Shown one piece after another: positions 1-6,903 of a stretch of DNA of 36,559 bases; the first letter of the stretch is position 1; every line of letters starts with the position of its first letter. The notes beneath the pieces were generated by a model that ran no database searches, was not told the origin of the DNA, and worked only from the letters and a program-made list of their open reading frames with translations. Position numbers and translations under genes: made by a program. The DNA is taken from assembly GCA_903937405.1 (NCBI GenBank), contig CAIZZE010000082.1:1-36559 (forward strand). The letters run 5' to 3'. The stretch is from an uncultured Alphaproteobacteria bacterium (lineage in GTDB: Bacteria > Pseudomonadota > Alphaproteobacteria > Rickettsiales > UBA1997).

Positions 1-1
1 A

Positions 2-193
2 GAAATTGCAGCAACAAGCAAAGAAATATCCGATAAATTCCGTAGCCTTTGTAATCAGAATCTACCTCAAGCCTTTCTAGCTCAATTCGCACCGAATCCA
101 AATTCCACAAATTCAAAAACTTACGGTAAATGTGAGCGGAGGAAACAAGATCTTCGAAACAGACCATCTCAATTTAAAGCGAGAGGATTTTAG
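2..193 (+). CDS. possible 3' end of an unrecognised gene entering from the left edge
   Basis: An open frame runs from the window edge to a TAG at 191-193, giving 63 residues without a start in view. The first 40 codons or so are rich in Ala, Asn, Gln and Ser and use AT-leaning third positions like real genes here; the last 20 are basic and less convincing. It overlaps the 3' end of the minus-strand gene at 113-880 by 81 bp, so at most one of the two tails is probably a true coding end. I recognise no family. Sequence to the left of the window would be needed to show it belongs to a longer ORF. Confidence 0.3.
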   Translation, partial: EIAATSKEISDKFRSLCNQNLPQAFLAQFAPNPNSTNSKTYGKCERRKQDLRNRPSQFKARGF

Positions 194-880
194 AGGGGAT
201 TTGGGGGTTGGGTTTGCGACAGTGCCTTCCAATGTTTTGGTCAATGAATTTTCATCAAGCAAAACTTGTGATACTTGAATTAGATTTAACGCATAACTTG
301 TCATTTGGTTAAGCAATGCGTGGTTTTCGAGATCATCTTTAGGAATTGCGGCGGAATATTTTTCTAGCTCAAAATTGCGGTTTATCTCGCTTAAAAGTGA
401 TAAAAATTCTGCGGGATCTTTGCTGTTTTTAAGATCTTGAATTTGACCAATAATTTCTGTTTTTCTTTCCTCATCAAGACTGGTATCGCGAGTTCTTTCA
501 AGAAAAGATCCGTAATTAAACATTACCCGATTGTGGGCATGAATATATTTATCTTTGTATTGCAAAAGTTGAGATTTTTCTTCTTCATTTAATTTTTCAC
601 CTTGTTCTTGAGTTTCTTTTATTCTTGTCAGTAATTCTGGCGCGATATCGGACTTAACCATTTCCCTGATATTTACGCCGTAAATACGCTCATATTCATT
701 GCCAAAATCTTCAAGGTAAGAATGAGAATTTCCATTTGGATCAATTACACCCAAATAACTGCTTAACTCGATGAAAGGCAGAATCAGATTTATTTTTTGT
801 TTTTTATTTGAGTCGCTAAGAGCGCTCCATTTTTGATAAGTTTCGTGTAAGCGATTTTGTAATAAATTTAGCTGTGTCAT
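113..880 (-). CDS. hypothetical protein, largely helical, 255 aa
   Basis: I do not recognise this protein. It starts with ATG at 880 and has no signal peptide or clear membrane segment. Residues about 1-220 are charged and look mostly alpha-helical (many Glu, Lys, Leu and Gln, with a Glu-rich stretch near residues 90-105). The last 35 residues change character to basic, Ser/Pro- and Phe-rich sequence, coinciding with the overlap with the plus-strand frame at 2-193; the original stop may have been lost or the gene frameshifted near its end. It is separated by 111 bp from glpX, which is transcribed in the same direction upstream. No function is proposed. Confidence 0.6.
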   Translation of the reverse strand: MTQLNLLQNRLHETYQKWSALSDSNKKQKINLILPFIELSSYLGVIDPNGNSHSYLEDFGNEYERIYGVNIREMVKSDIAPELLTRIKETQEQGEKLNEEEKSQLLQYKDKYIHAHNRVMFNYGSFLERTRDTSLDEERKTEIIGQIQDLKNSKDPAEFLSLLSEINRNFELEKYSAAIPKDDLENHALLNQMTSYALNLIQVSQVLLDENSLTKTLEGTVANPTPKSPLKSSRFKLRWSVSKILFPPLTFTVSF

Positions 881-991
881 AAAATTTTAATTTAACTTGT
901 ATAAAAAAGCGTGATGCAGAGTTCTGAATTGAGTATATGTAGCGTTAGCTACAACAGCTATTTAGTGAGGAATGAAGAGAGAGGGGAGAAT

Positions 992-1960
992 TTAAGAGTT
1001 GTAGTCTTTGCTGGTACAAAGATACTCCGATTTGGTATTAATAACTTTTTTCGCTGCTGAATCCATGATCAAAGAATTCACGAAAATTTTGCCGCTGTGG
1101 CATTTTTTGATACCAGAAAGCATGTAACCGTCAGTCACGCCAGCGCAGGCGAAAATTACATCGCCGCGAGCCATTTCTTCAGCTGTATATTTTTTATTTA
1201 AATCAGCGATGCCCATTTTTTTGGCGCGTTCAATTTGTTTTTGATTATCGCCAAAAATTAATCGACCCATCATTTGACCGCCAATGACGCGAAGTCCAGC
1301 TGCGGCAAGAACTCCTTCCGGCGCACCACCTGTGCCCATGTAAACATCAACGCAAGTGCTTTGGCTGGTGCAGGCGATAACTCCGGCAACGTCGCCGTCA
1401 CCAATTAAACGAATTCTGGCGCCGGCTTCGCGAACTTTGGCGATTAATTCATTGTGACGCGCGCGCTCAAGAATCATCACGGTTAAATCAGAAATAGCGC
1501 ATTTTCTAGCTTTGGCAATATTGGCTAAATTTGTTTGTGGAGAATTATCTAAATCAATCACGCCTTCAGGAAGGCCAGCACCAACGGCGATTTTTTCCAT
1601 GTAAACATCGGGAGCGTGCAAAAATCCGCCTTTTTTGGCAAAAGCAATTACAGCCAAAGAAGACTCGCCAGCATTGGCGCAAATGGTTGTTCCCTCCAAA
1701 GGATCAAGCGCAATATCAACTTCAATTCCACCTTTTCCAACTTTTTCACCGATATAAAGCATTGGCGCTTCATCGCGTTCGCCTTCGCCAATAACGATGG
1801 TTCCGGTAATATTCATCAAGTTTAAATTTTCGCGCATTGATTCAACTGCTGCATGATCGGCGGCCATGTTGTCGCCTTTGCCAATCCAGCCGTAGCATGC
1901 AATGGCGGCTTTTTCAACAACTTCAATAATTTGTGATGTAAGTGGAGTAAGAGAATTCAT
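992..1960 (-). CDS. glpX: class II fructose-1,6-bisphosphatase GlpX
   Basis: Hydrolyses fructose 1,6-bisphosphate to fructose 6-phosphate in the cytosol, the committed step of gluconeogenesis. The 322 residues match the usual family length. Visible GlpX signatures are GKGDNMAADHAAVESMR near residue 28, GEGERDEAPML near 58, the metal-binding DPLEGTT at 86-92 and GTGGAPEGVLAAAG in the second half. The ATG at 1960 is preceded by CCCCC rather than a Shine-Dalgarno. It lies downstream of rpmG on the same strand, but a strong terminator sits between them, so it probably has its own promoter. Together with the aldolase at 35389-36318 it supports a gluconeogenic route, since no phosphofructokinase is seen here. 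Confidence 0.97.
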   Translation of the reverse strand: MNSLTPLTSQIIEVVEKAAIACYGWIGKGDNMAADHAAVESMRENLNLMNITGTIVIGEGERDEAPMLYIGEKVGKGGIEVDIALDPLEGTTICANAGESSLAVIAFAKKGGFLHAPDVYMEKIAVGAGLPEGVIDLDNSPQTNLANIAKARKCAISDLTVMILERARHNELIAKVREAGARIRLIGDGDVAGVIACTSQSTCVDVYMGTGGAPEGVLAAAGLRVIGGQMMGRLIFGDNQKQIERAKKMGIADLNKKYTAEEMARGDVIFACAGVTDGYMLSGIKKCHSGKIFVNSLIMDSAAKKVINTKSEYLCTSKDYNS

Positions 1961-1981
1961 GGGGGATATTTTTTTACAGCA

Positions 1982-2015
1982 ATAAAAAAGGCGAGCCTTT
2001 TTTAAGGCCCGCCTT
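1982..2015 (-). terminator. rho-independent terminator after rpmG
   Basis: On the minus strand a 12-bp stem (AAGGCGGGCCTT pairing with AAGGCTCGCCTT, containing one G-U pair) closes a four-base AAAA loop and is followed by a run of six T. It begins 15 bp after the rpmG stop codon. The single plus-strand mismatch becomes a G-U wobble only in minus-strand RNA, which fits termination of rpmG. Confidence 0.8.
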
Positions 2016-2029
2016 GAGCTTTTAAGAGC

Positions 2030-2224
2030 TTAGCTTGAAAGCTTTTGCTCTTTAAATTCTACGTGTTTGCGAACTACAGGATCGTATTTAGAAAATACCA
2101 TTTTTTCCTGTTTTTGTTTTGGGTTGCGACGTGCTAGATAGAAAAATCCAGTGCCTGCGGTGCTAACCAGCTTGAACAAAATAGAATTTCTTTTCGATTT
2201 GGAAGCTTTAGGTTTTCCAGCCAT
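2030..2224 (-). CDS. rpmG: 50S ribosomal protein L33
   Basis: Structural protein of the large ribosomal subunit. The 64 residues carry the L33 core: KLVSTAGTGFFYLARRNPKQ, then KYDPVVRKHVEFKE at the C-terminus. It has no cysteines, so it is the zinc-independent (C-minus) form typical of alphaproteobacteria. An N-terminal extension of about ten Lys/Ser-rich residues precedes the conserved core. The gene is monocistronic: a terminator follows it and the next upstream gene, ilvN, ends with its own probable terminator. A weak AGG lies upstream of the start. Confidence 0.97.
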   Translation of the reverse strand: MAGKPKASKSKRNSILFKLVSTAGTGFFYLARRNPKQKQEKMVFSKYDPVVRKHVEFKEQKLSS

Positions 2225-2297
2225 AAATTACCTGTATTGTATAGGGAGTTAAAAAAGAGTGCGGCAAAATATTTTTTGGGATTGGGAAGTCAAGGAG

Positions 2298-2335
2298 AAA
2301 AAATCTTCAGGTCATCAATCTTTGCTCGATGACCT
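2298..2335 (-). terminator. probable terminator after ilvN
   Basis: On the minus strand AGGTCATC and GATGACCT form a perfect 8-bp stem with an 11-base loop, 11 bp past the ilvN stop. A run of six T follows after a five-base gap, which is further than ideal, so efficiency is uncertain. Confidence 0.45.
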
Positions 2336-2346
2336 AAAATTATTCT

Positions 2347-2859
2347 CTAAACATTCGCCAATTTTTTCTCACCCTTAAACCCAGCTGCAATACCAGTTCT
2401 TGAAACCGATTCCAAGCCATAATCCGCAAGTTTATTCAAGAGTTCGTCAATTATTTCTGAGGTTCCGATCACTTCAAAAACGATTGAATCACCAGCAATA
2501 TCAACCACGCTACTGCGATAGTTATCAACAATTTGCATTGCGGTTTCGCGTTTTTGTTCGTTGGCAATAATTTGCACCAAAGCCAATTCGCGCTCGATAT
2601 AACCTTGTTCGCGGGTTAATTCGGCAGCAGTGTGAACTGGAACAATTCTTTTTAAAAGTTTGCAAATCAGATCAACAGTTTTGGCGGTTCCAAAAGTTGT
2701 GATTGTAATGCGGGAAAGTTTTTTATCCAAACTTGTTGGCGCTACGTTTAATGATTCAATATTATAGCCGCGTGCTGAAAAAAGTTCGACAATGCGCGCC
2801 AAAGCGCCGAATTCATTATCAACTAAAACTGCAATTACATGTTTTTTAACTAAGGTCAC
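2347..2859 (-). CDS. ilvN: acetolactate synthase, regulatory small subunit
   Basis: Regulatory partner of the IlvB catalytic subunit; in the family it stimulates catalysis and confers valine feedback inhibition. The 170 residues match the long IlvN/IlvH type: an N-terminal ACT domain (VLVDNEFGALARIVELFSAR, GYNIESLNV at about residues 11-40) and a C-terminal ACT-like half (residues 80-160, with the IVDNYRSSVVDIAGDS segment). The start is GTG at 2859. It lies 69 bp downstream of ilvB on the same strand, so the two are very likely co-transcribed, with a hairpin terminator after ilvN. Confidence 0.96.
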   Translation of the reverse strand: MTLVKKHVIAVLVDNEFGALARIVELFSARGYNIESLNVAPTSLDKKLSRITITTFGTAKTVDLICKLLKRIVPVHTAAELTREQGYIERELALVQIIANEQKRETAMQIVDNYRSSVVDIAGDSIVFEVIGTSEIIDELLNKLADYGLESVSRTGIAAGFKGEKKLANV

Positions 2860-2928
2860 AAAATGAGAATTTAATTGTAGAAGAGACGCGCTAATTTGAA
2901 AAACTCGAGATAATCTATCAAGAGTTTT

Positions 2929-4689
2929 CTAAACCGCATTTAAATCTTTTTGTACATACAGCTTCGCCTGCGAACCAAGCAAAATCTCATTATGTGCAGC
3001 ACCCGCCGGAATCATTGGGAAAACATTTTCAGATTTTTCAATGACACAATTAAATAAAACCGGACCTTTATGGCTAATCATTTCCATGAATTTTTCATCA
3101 AGATTAGCCGGATCGGAACATTCCATTCCCTTGATACCAAAGCTTTCAGCAAGCATCACAAAATCAGGAAGTGATTCCATATAAGACTGGCTTTCGCGTT
3201 TTTGATAAATCAATTCCTGCCATTGGCGAACCATGCCCATGTAGCGATTGTTTAAAATAATAATTTTTACCGGAAGATTATATTGTTTGATGGTCGCAAG
3301 TTCTTGCATATTCATCATAAAAGAAGCGTCACCGCTAATGCACATGACCAAAGCTTCGGGATTAGCAATTTGCGCGCCCAAAGCTGCCGGAACGCCGTAG
3401 CCCATGGTTCCAAGGCCACCAGAAGTTAGCCATTTTTTTGGATGGTCAAAAGTCAAATATTGCGCCGCCCACATTTGGTGTTGGCCAACGTCGGTTGAAA
3501 TGAAAGGCGCTTGCGTTTTTGTAAGCTCATTCAAACGTTGCAAAGCAAAGCCAGGTTTGATGATTTTATCACTTTTTTCGTAAGATAAAGAATCAATATC
3601 CTGCCATTTTTTAATTTGATCCCACCACTGAGAAATTTCTTTTTTGCGGTTTTTAAGTCCGCGGCGATTCCATTCATTTAACAGCGCTTCAAGCACAGCA
3701 GCAGCGTCTCCAACGATCGGAACATCAACGTGGATAATTTTATCAATTGAGCAATCATCAACATCAACGTGGATTTTTTTCGAGTCTGGCGAAAAGCCAG
3801 AAACGCGGCCGGTAACGCGATCATCAAAGCGCGCGCCGATATTTAACATCACATCGCAATCATGCATCGCCATATTGGCTTCGTAAGTTCCGTGCATGCC
3901 GAGCATGCCAATAAAATGTGGGTCGGAAGCTGGAAATCCGCCAAGTCCCATCAAGGTGTTGGTGATTGGAAATCCGGTTTCGCGCACGAATTTTGTTAAT
4001 AATTCGCTGGCTTTATCTCCTGAATTTATAATGCCGCCGCCCGTGTAAAATATTGGGCGCGTGGCATTTTCTAAAAGATCAATTGCCGCCGAAATTTCAT
4101 CGTGATTAATTTGGATTTTACGTTTTTCAATTTGGTAAGAAGCGCGATTAATTACGGGTTTTCCGTTGTAAATTCCGTGGTTATTTTGCACGTCTTTTGG
4201 AATGTCGATTAAAACCGGACCAGGGCGACCTGAACGCGCGATGTGAAAGGCTTCGTGGATGATGTAACCTAAATCATTCACATCTTTAACTAGATAATTA
4301 TGTTTGGTGCAAGAGCGCGTCAAGCCAGTAATATCAGCTTCTTGAAAGCCATCAGTTCCGATTACGGAAGTTGCAACTTGTCCGGAAATACAAATTAAAG
4401 GAATGGAATCAAGATAAGCATCTGTAAGTCCGGTGATGGCATTGGTTGCACCGGGTCCGGAAGTAACTGTAATTACGCCAACTTTTCCTGTTGAGCGGGC
4501 ATAACCTTCAGCGGCGTGAGCTGCCGCTTGTTCATGACGCGTTAAAATGTGATGTAATTTATTTTGTGTAAAAAGTGCGTCGTAAAAAGGCAAGATCGCG
4601 CCGCCGGGATAGCCAAATATTATATCAACGCCTTCGTTGATAAAAGCTTTAAGAATTATTTCAGCGCCGGAAAATTTATTTTCGCTCAT
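2929..4689 (-). CDS. ilvB: acetolactate synthase, catalytic large subunit
   Basis: Thiamine-diphosphate enzyme joining two pyruvates into acetolactate (or pyruvate and 2-oxobutyrate into acetohydroxybutyrate), the first common step of valine, leucine and isoleucine synthesis. At 586 residues it has normal length. Seen: N-terminal FGYPGGAILPFYD and the catalytic Glu53 in RHEQAAAHAAEGYAR; a central FAD/DHS-like domain; and the C-terminal ThDP/Mg site beginning GDASFMMNMQELATIKQ near residue 450 and closing at ILNN near 478. It starts an operon with ilvN. The 154-bp gap to the divergent fabZ must hold both promoters. Distinguishing ilvB from ilvI or ilvG by name is arbitrary here. Confidence 0.97.
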   Translation of the reverse strand: MSENKFSGAEIILKAFINEGVDIIFGYPGGAILPFYDALFTQNKLHHILTRHEQAAAHAAEGYARSTGKVGVITVTSGPGATNAITGLTDAYLDSIPLICISGQVATSVIGTDGFQEADITGLTRSCTKHNYLVKDVNDLGYIIHEAFHIARSGRPGPVLIDIPKDVQNNHGIYNGKPVINRASYQIEKRKIQINHDEISAAIDLLENATRPIFYTGGGIINSGDKASELLTKFVRETGFPITNTLMGLGGFPASDPHFIGMLGMHGTYEANMAMHDCDVMLNIGARFDDRVTGRVSGFSPDSKKIHVDVDDCSIDKIIHVDVPIVGDAAAVLEALLNEWNRRGLKNRKKEISQWWDQIKKWQDIDSLSYEKSDKIIKPGFALQRLNELTKTQAPFISTDVGQHQMWAAQYLTFDHPKKWLTSGGLGTMGYGVPAALGAQIANPEALVMCISGDASFMMNMQELATIKQYNLPVKIIILNNRYMGMVRQWQELIYQKRESQSYMESLPDFVMLAESFGIKGMECSDPANLDEKFMEMISHKGPVLFNCVIEKSENVFPMIPAGAAHNEILLGSQAKLYVQKDLNAV

Positions 4690-4843
4690 TTTGTTGGAAG
4701 TTTTTTTGATCTCAAAGGAAGAGATTGATGATTAAAAAGACTAGGGTGATTTGAATCAAGGAAAAACTCATAAGTTGATTTTTTCGCAAAAGAAAAATAG
4801 CTTCTCGCAACTAATCACTAATCCCCAATCAAATTAAAAAAAC

Positions 4844-5302
4844 ATGACTTCCAAAACAATTATCGGCATTGAAAAAATTCTAAAATCTTTGCCGCATCGT
4901 TATCCATTTTTATTGGTTGATAAAGTTATCGAACTTGAGCCTGAAAAAAAGATTGTTGCTGTAAAAAACGTTACCTTTAACGAACCGCATTTTTTAGGAC
5001 ATTTTCCCGATCATCCAATTATGCCGGGTGTTTTAATCATTGAAGCCATGGCACAAGCTGGCGCTTTAATGGTAACTTCGGCACCTAATTTTAATCTGGA
5101 AGATAAATTGGTTTATTTCATGTCAATTGACGGCGCAAAATTTAGAAAACCGGTAATTCCGGGTGACGTTTTAGAGCTTCACGTAGAAGCTGTTCAAAAT
5201 CGCGGTGCGGTTTGGAAGCTCTCCGCCGTAGGAATGGTTAATGGTCAAAAAGTGGCAGAAGCGCAACTTTCAGCAATGATTGTCGATAAGAAAAAACAAT
5301 AA
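4844..5302 (+). CDS. fabZ: 3-hydroxyacyl-ACP dehydratase FabZ
   Basis: Dehydrates 3-hydroxyacyl-ACP to trans-2-enoyl-ACP in type II fatty acid synthesis. The 152-residue hotdog-fold protein carries catalytic His53 in GHFPDHPIMPGVL and Glu67 in LIIEAMAQAGA; the N-terminal LPHRYPFLLVDKV is also typical. It is the first gene of a tight plus-strand operon: lpxA starts 2 bp after its stop. The fabZ-lpxA pairing, competing for the same hydroxyacyl-ACP pool, is the classic proteobacterial arrangement, but lpxD is not visible upstream and lpxB not downstream. No Shine-Dalgarno is seen before the ATG, only an A-rich stretch. Confidence 0.97.
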   Translation: MTSKTIIGIEKILKSLPHRYPFLLVDKVIELEPEKKIVAVKNVTFNEPHFLGHFPDHPIMPGVLIIEAMAQAGALMVTSAPNFNLEDKLVYFMSIDGAKFRKPVIPGDVLELHVEAVQNRGAVWKLSAVGMVNGQKVAEAQLSAMIVDKKKQ

Positions 5303-5304
5303 TT

Positions 5305-6117
5305 ATGACTAAAAAAATTCACCCAACAGCCATAGTCAGCAAAACAGCACAGCTTGGCGAAAATGTAGAAATCGGTGCTTACTCAATTATCGGTGATGAT
5401 GTGAAAATTGGCGACAATACAATCATCAAATCACATGTGGTAATTGAAGGCGACACTCAAATTGGCAAAGATAATGTGATCTTTCCTTTTGCCTCAATTG
5501 GTTTGGCGCCGCAAGATCTGAAATTCAAAAACGAAAAATCAAAAGTTGTAATTGGCGATAATAACCGCATCCGCGAACATGTGACAATTCACCTCGGCAC
5601 GCAAGATGGCGCGATGGTTACAACGATAGGCAATAATTGTTTATTGATGGTCGGCGTTCATATTGCTCATGATTGTGTGGTTGGTGATAATGTGATTTTA
5701 GCCAATAATGCCACGCTCGCAGGACATGTTGAAGTTGGCGATCATGTTGTAATTGGTGGTCTTTCTGCAGTTCATCAATTTGCCAGAATCGGCGCTGGCG
5801 CTATGATTGGCGGCATGTCGGGTGTTGAAAATGATGTTATTCCAAATGGTTTGGTAATGGGTGAGCGCGCTTCTTTGGCGGGTTTAAATTTAGTTGGCAT
5901 GAAGCGCCGTGGCATTGCCCGCGACGATATTCACGCTTTGCGCAATTTCTTCAAAAAAGTTTTTGCTGAAGCGGAAGGCGGTTTTATCACTCGTGTTGGC
6001 GAAGTAGCAAAAGAGTTTGAAAGCCATGCAGTTCAAGAAGTTGCAGCTTTTGTTAAAACTGAATCGACACGTTCTTTTTGCCAGCCAAAAGTTGGTACAA
6101 TTCCAAGTAATGAATAA
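5305..6117 (+). CDS. lpxA: UDP-N-acetylglucosamine O-acyltransferase LpxA
   Basis: Transfers a 3-hydroxyacyl chain from ACP to the 3-OH of UDP-GlcNAc, the first step of lipid A synthesis. The 270 residues show left-handed beta-helix hexapeptide repeats (IGAYSIIGDDVKIGDNTII and onward to about residue 190) and a helical C-terminal domain. Catalytic His122 lies in GVHIAHDC, equivalent to His125 in E. coli; SAVHQFARIGAGAMIGGMSG is also characteristic. Its stop overlaps the dnaQ start by one base (TAATG), implying translational coupling. Its presence shows the organism makes LPS, which excludes lipid-A-less Rickettsiales such as Wolbachia, Anaplasma and Ehrlichia. Confidence 0.97.
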   Translation: MTKKIHPTAIVSKTAQLGENVEIGAYSIIGDDVKIGDNTIIKSHVVIEGDTQIGKDNVIFPFASIGLAPQDLKFKNEKSKVVIGDNNRIREHVTIHLGTQDGAMVTTIGNNCLLMVGVHIAHDCVVGDNVILANNATLAGHVEVGDHVVIGGLSAVHQFARIGAGAMIGGMSGVENDVIPNGLVMGERASLAGLNLVGMKRRGIARDDIHALRNFFKKVFAEAEGGFITRVGEVAKEFESHAVQEVAAFVKTESTRSFCQPKVGTIPSNE

Positions 6118-6827
6118 TGCGTGAACTTTGCCTCGATATTGAAACTACAGGATTAGATCCCAGAAGCGGTGATAAAATTGTCGAAATTGCCTGCGTTGAA
6201 TTAATTAATCGCGTTAAAACCGGAAATTATTTTCACACTTACGTAAACCCAAGGCGTGATATGCCGCAAGAGGCGTTTCGTATTCACGGAATTTCTGGTG
6301 AATTTTTGCAAGATAAGCCAATTTTTGATCACATTGTTCACAAGTTTTTGGATTTTGTTAAGGATACCAAAATCATTATTCATAATGCAGCTTTCGATAC
6401 TAAATTTTTAAATCACGAACTGCGCGGATTGGGAATGGATGGCTTAAACATGGAAAATGTAATTGATTCTTTGACAATTGCTCGCAATAAATTTCCCGGA
6501 TCTCCGGCTTCGCTCGATGCTTTATGTAAAAGATTTAACATTGATTTATCGCGCCGAACCAAGCATGGAGCGCTTTTAGATACTGAGCTTTTATGTGATG
6601 TTTACCTCGAATTAATGGGTGGCGCACAAAGTGGATTGGCTTTTGATCATGCTAAAAAAGAAGCGGAAAATATCAGCAAGGTCGAAGAAAAAATTGTGGT
6701 TTCACAAGTTAGAAGAAACTTGCCGAAGCGTGATTTTCCTGTTTCTATGGCTGATTTAGAAGCGCATAAAGAATTTGTTTTAAAGAATTTTAAGGCGAAT
6801 AATTGGTATAACGAAGAAAATAATTAA
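6117..6827 (+). CDS. dnaQ: DNA polymerase III epsilon subunit (3'-5' proofreading exonuclease)
   Basis: Proofreading exonuclease of the replicative polymerase. The 236 residues include the DEDDh exonuclease motifs: ExoI DIETTGLDP with Asp7 and Glu9; ExoII HNAAFDTKFLNHEL near residue 90; and ExoIII HGALLDTELLCDVYLEL near residue 155. The C-terminal 50 residues, expected to bind the alpha subunit, are divergent and Lys-rich. It is coupled to lpxA through a one-base overlap, although it has no role in lipid A synthesis; the rest of the polymerase is not in view. Confidence 0.96.
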   Translation: MRELCLDIETTGLDPRSGDKIVEIACVELINRVKTGNYFHTYVNPRRDMPQEAFRIHGISGEFLQDKPIFDHIVHKFLDFVKDTKIIIHNAAFDTKFLNHELRGLGMDGLNMENVIDSLTIARNKFPGSPASLDALCKRFNIDLSRRTKHGALLDTELLCDVYLELMGGAQSGLAFDHAKKEAENISKVEEKIVVSQVRRNLPKRDFPVSMADLEAHKEFVLKNFKANNWYNEENN

Positions 6828-6903
6828 CATTGTACATACTTTGCTAAAGCAAGTGTAAAAAACCTAAAAACCACACACCACACACCAAACCCAAAACTCC
6901 AAA

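Noticed and set aside
939-954. TGTAGC/GCTACA hairpin between the first unknown gene and glpX
   Set aside because: Only 6 bp with no T-run on the minus strand; too weak to call a glpX terminator.
3644-3886. 80-codon plus-strand frame inside ilvB
   Set aside because: Shadow frame of a well-conserved gene; no start context or plausible product.
6868-6892. CACACACCACACACC short tandem repeat before comEC
   Set aside because: Only two or three units; no evidence of phase variation or regulatory function.
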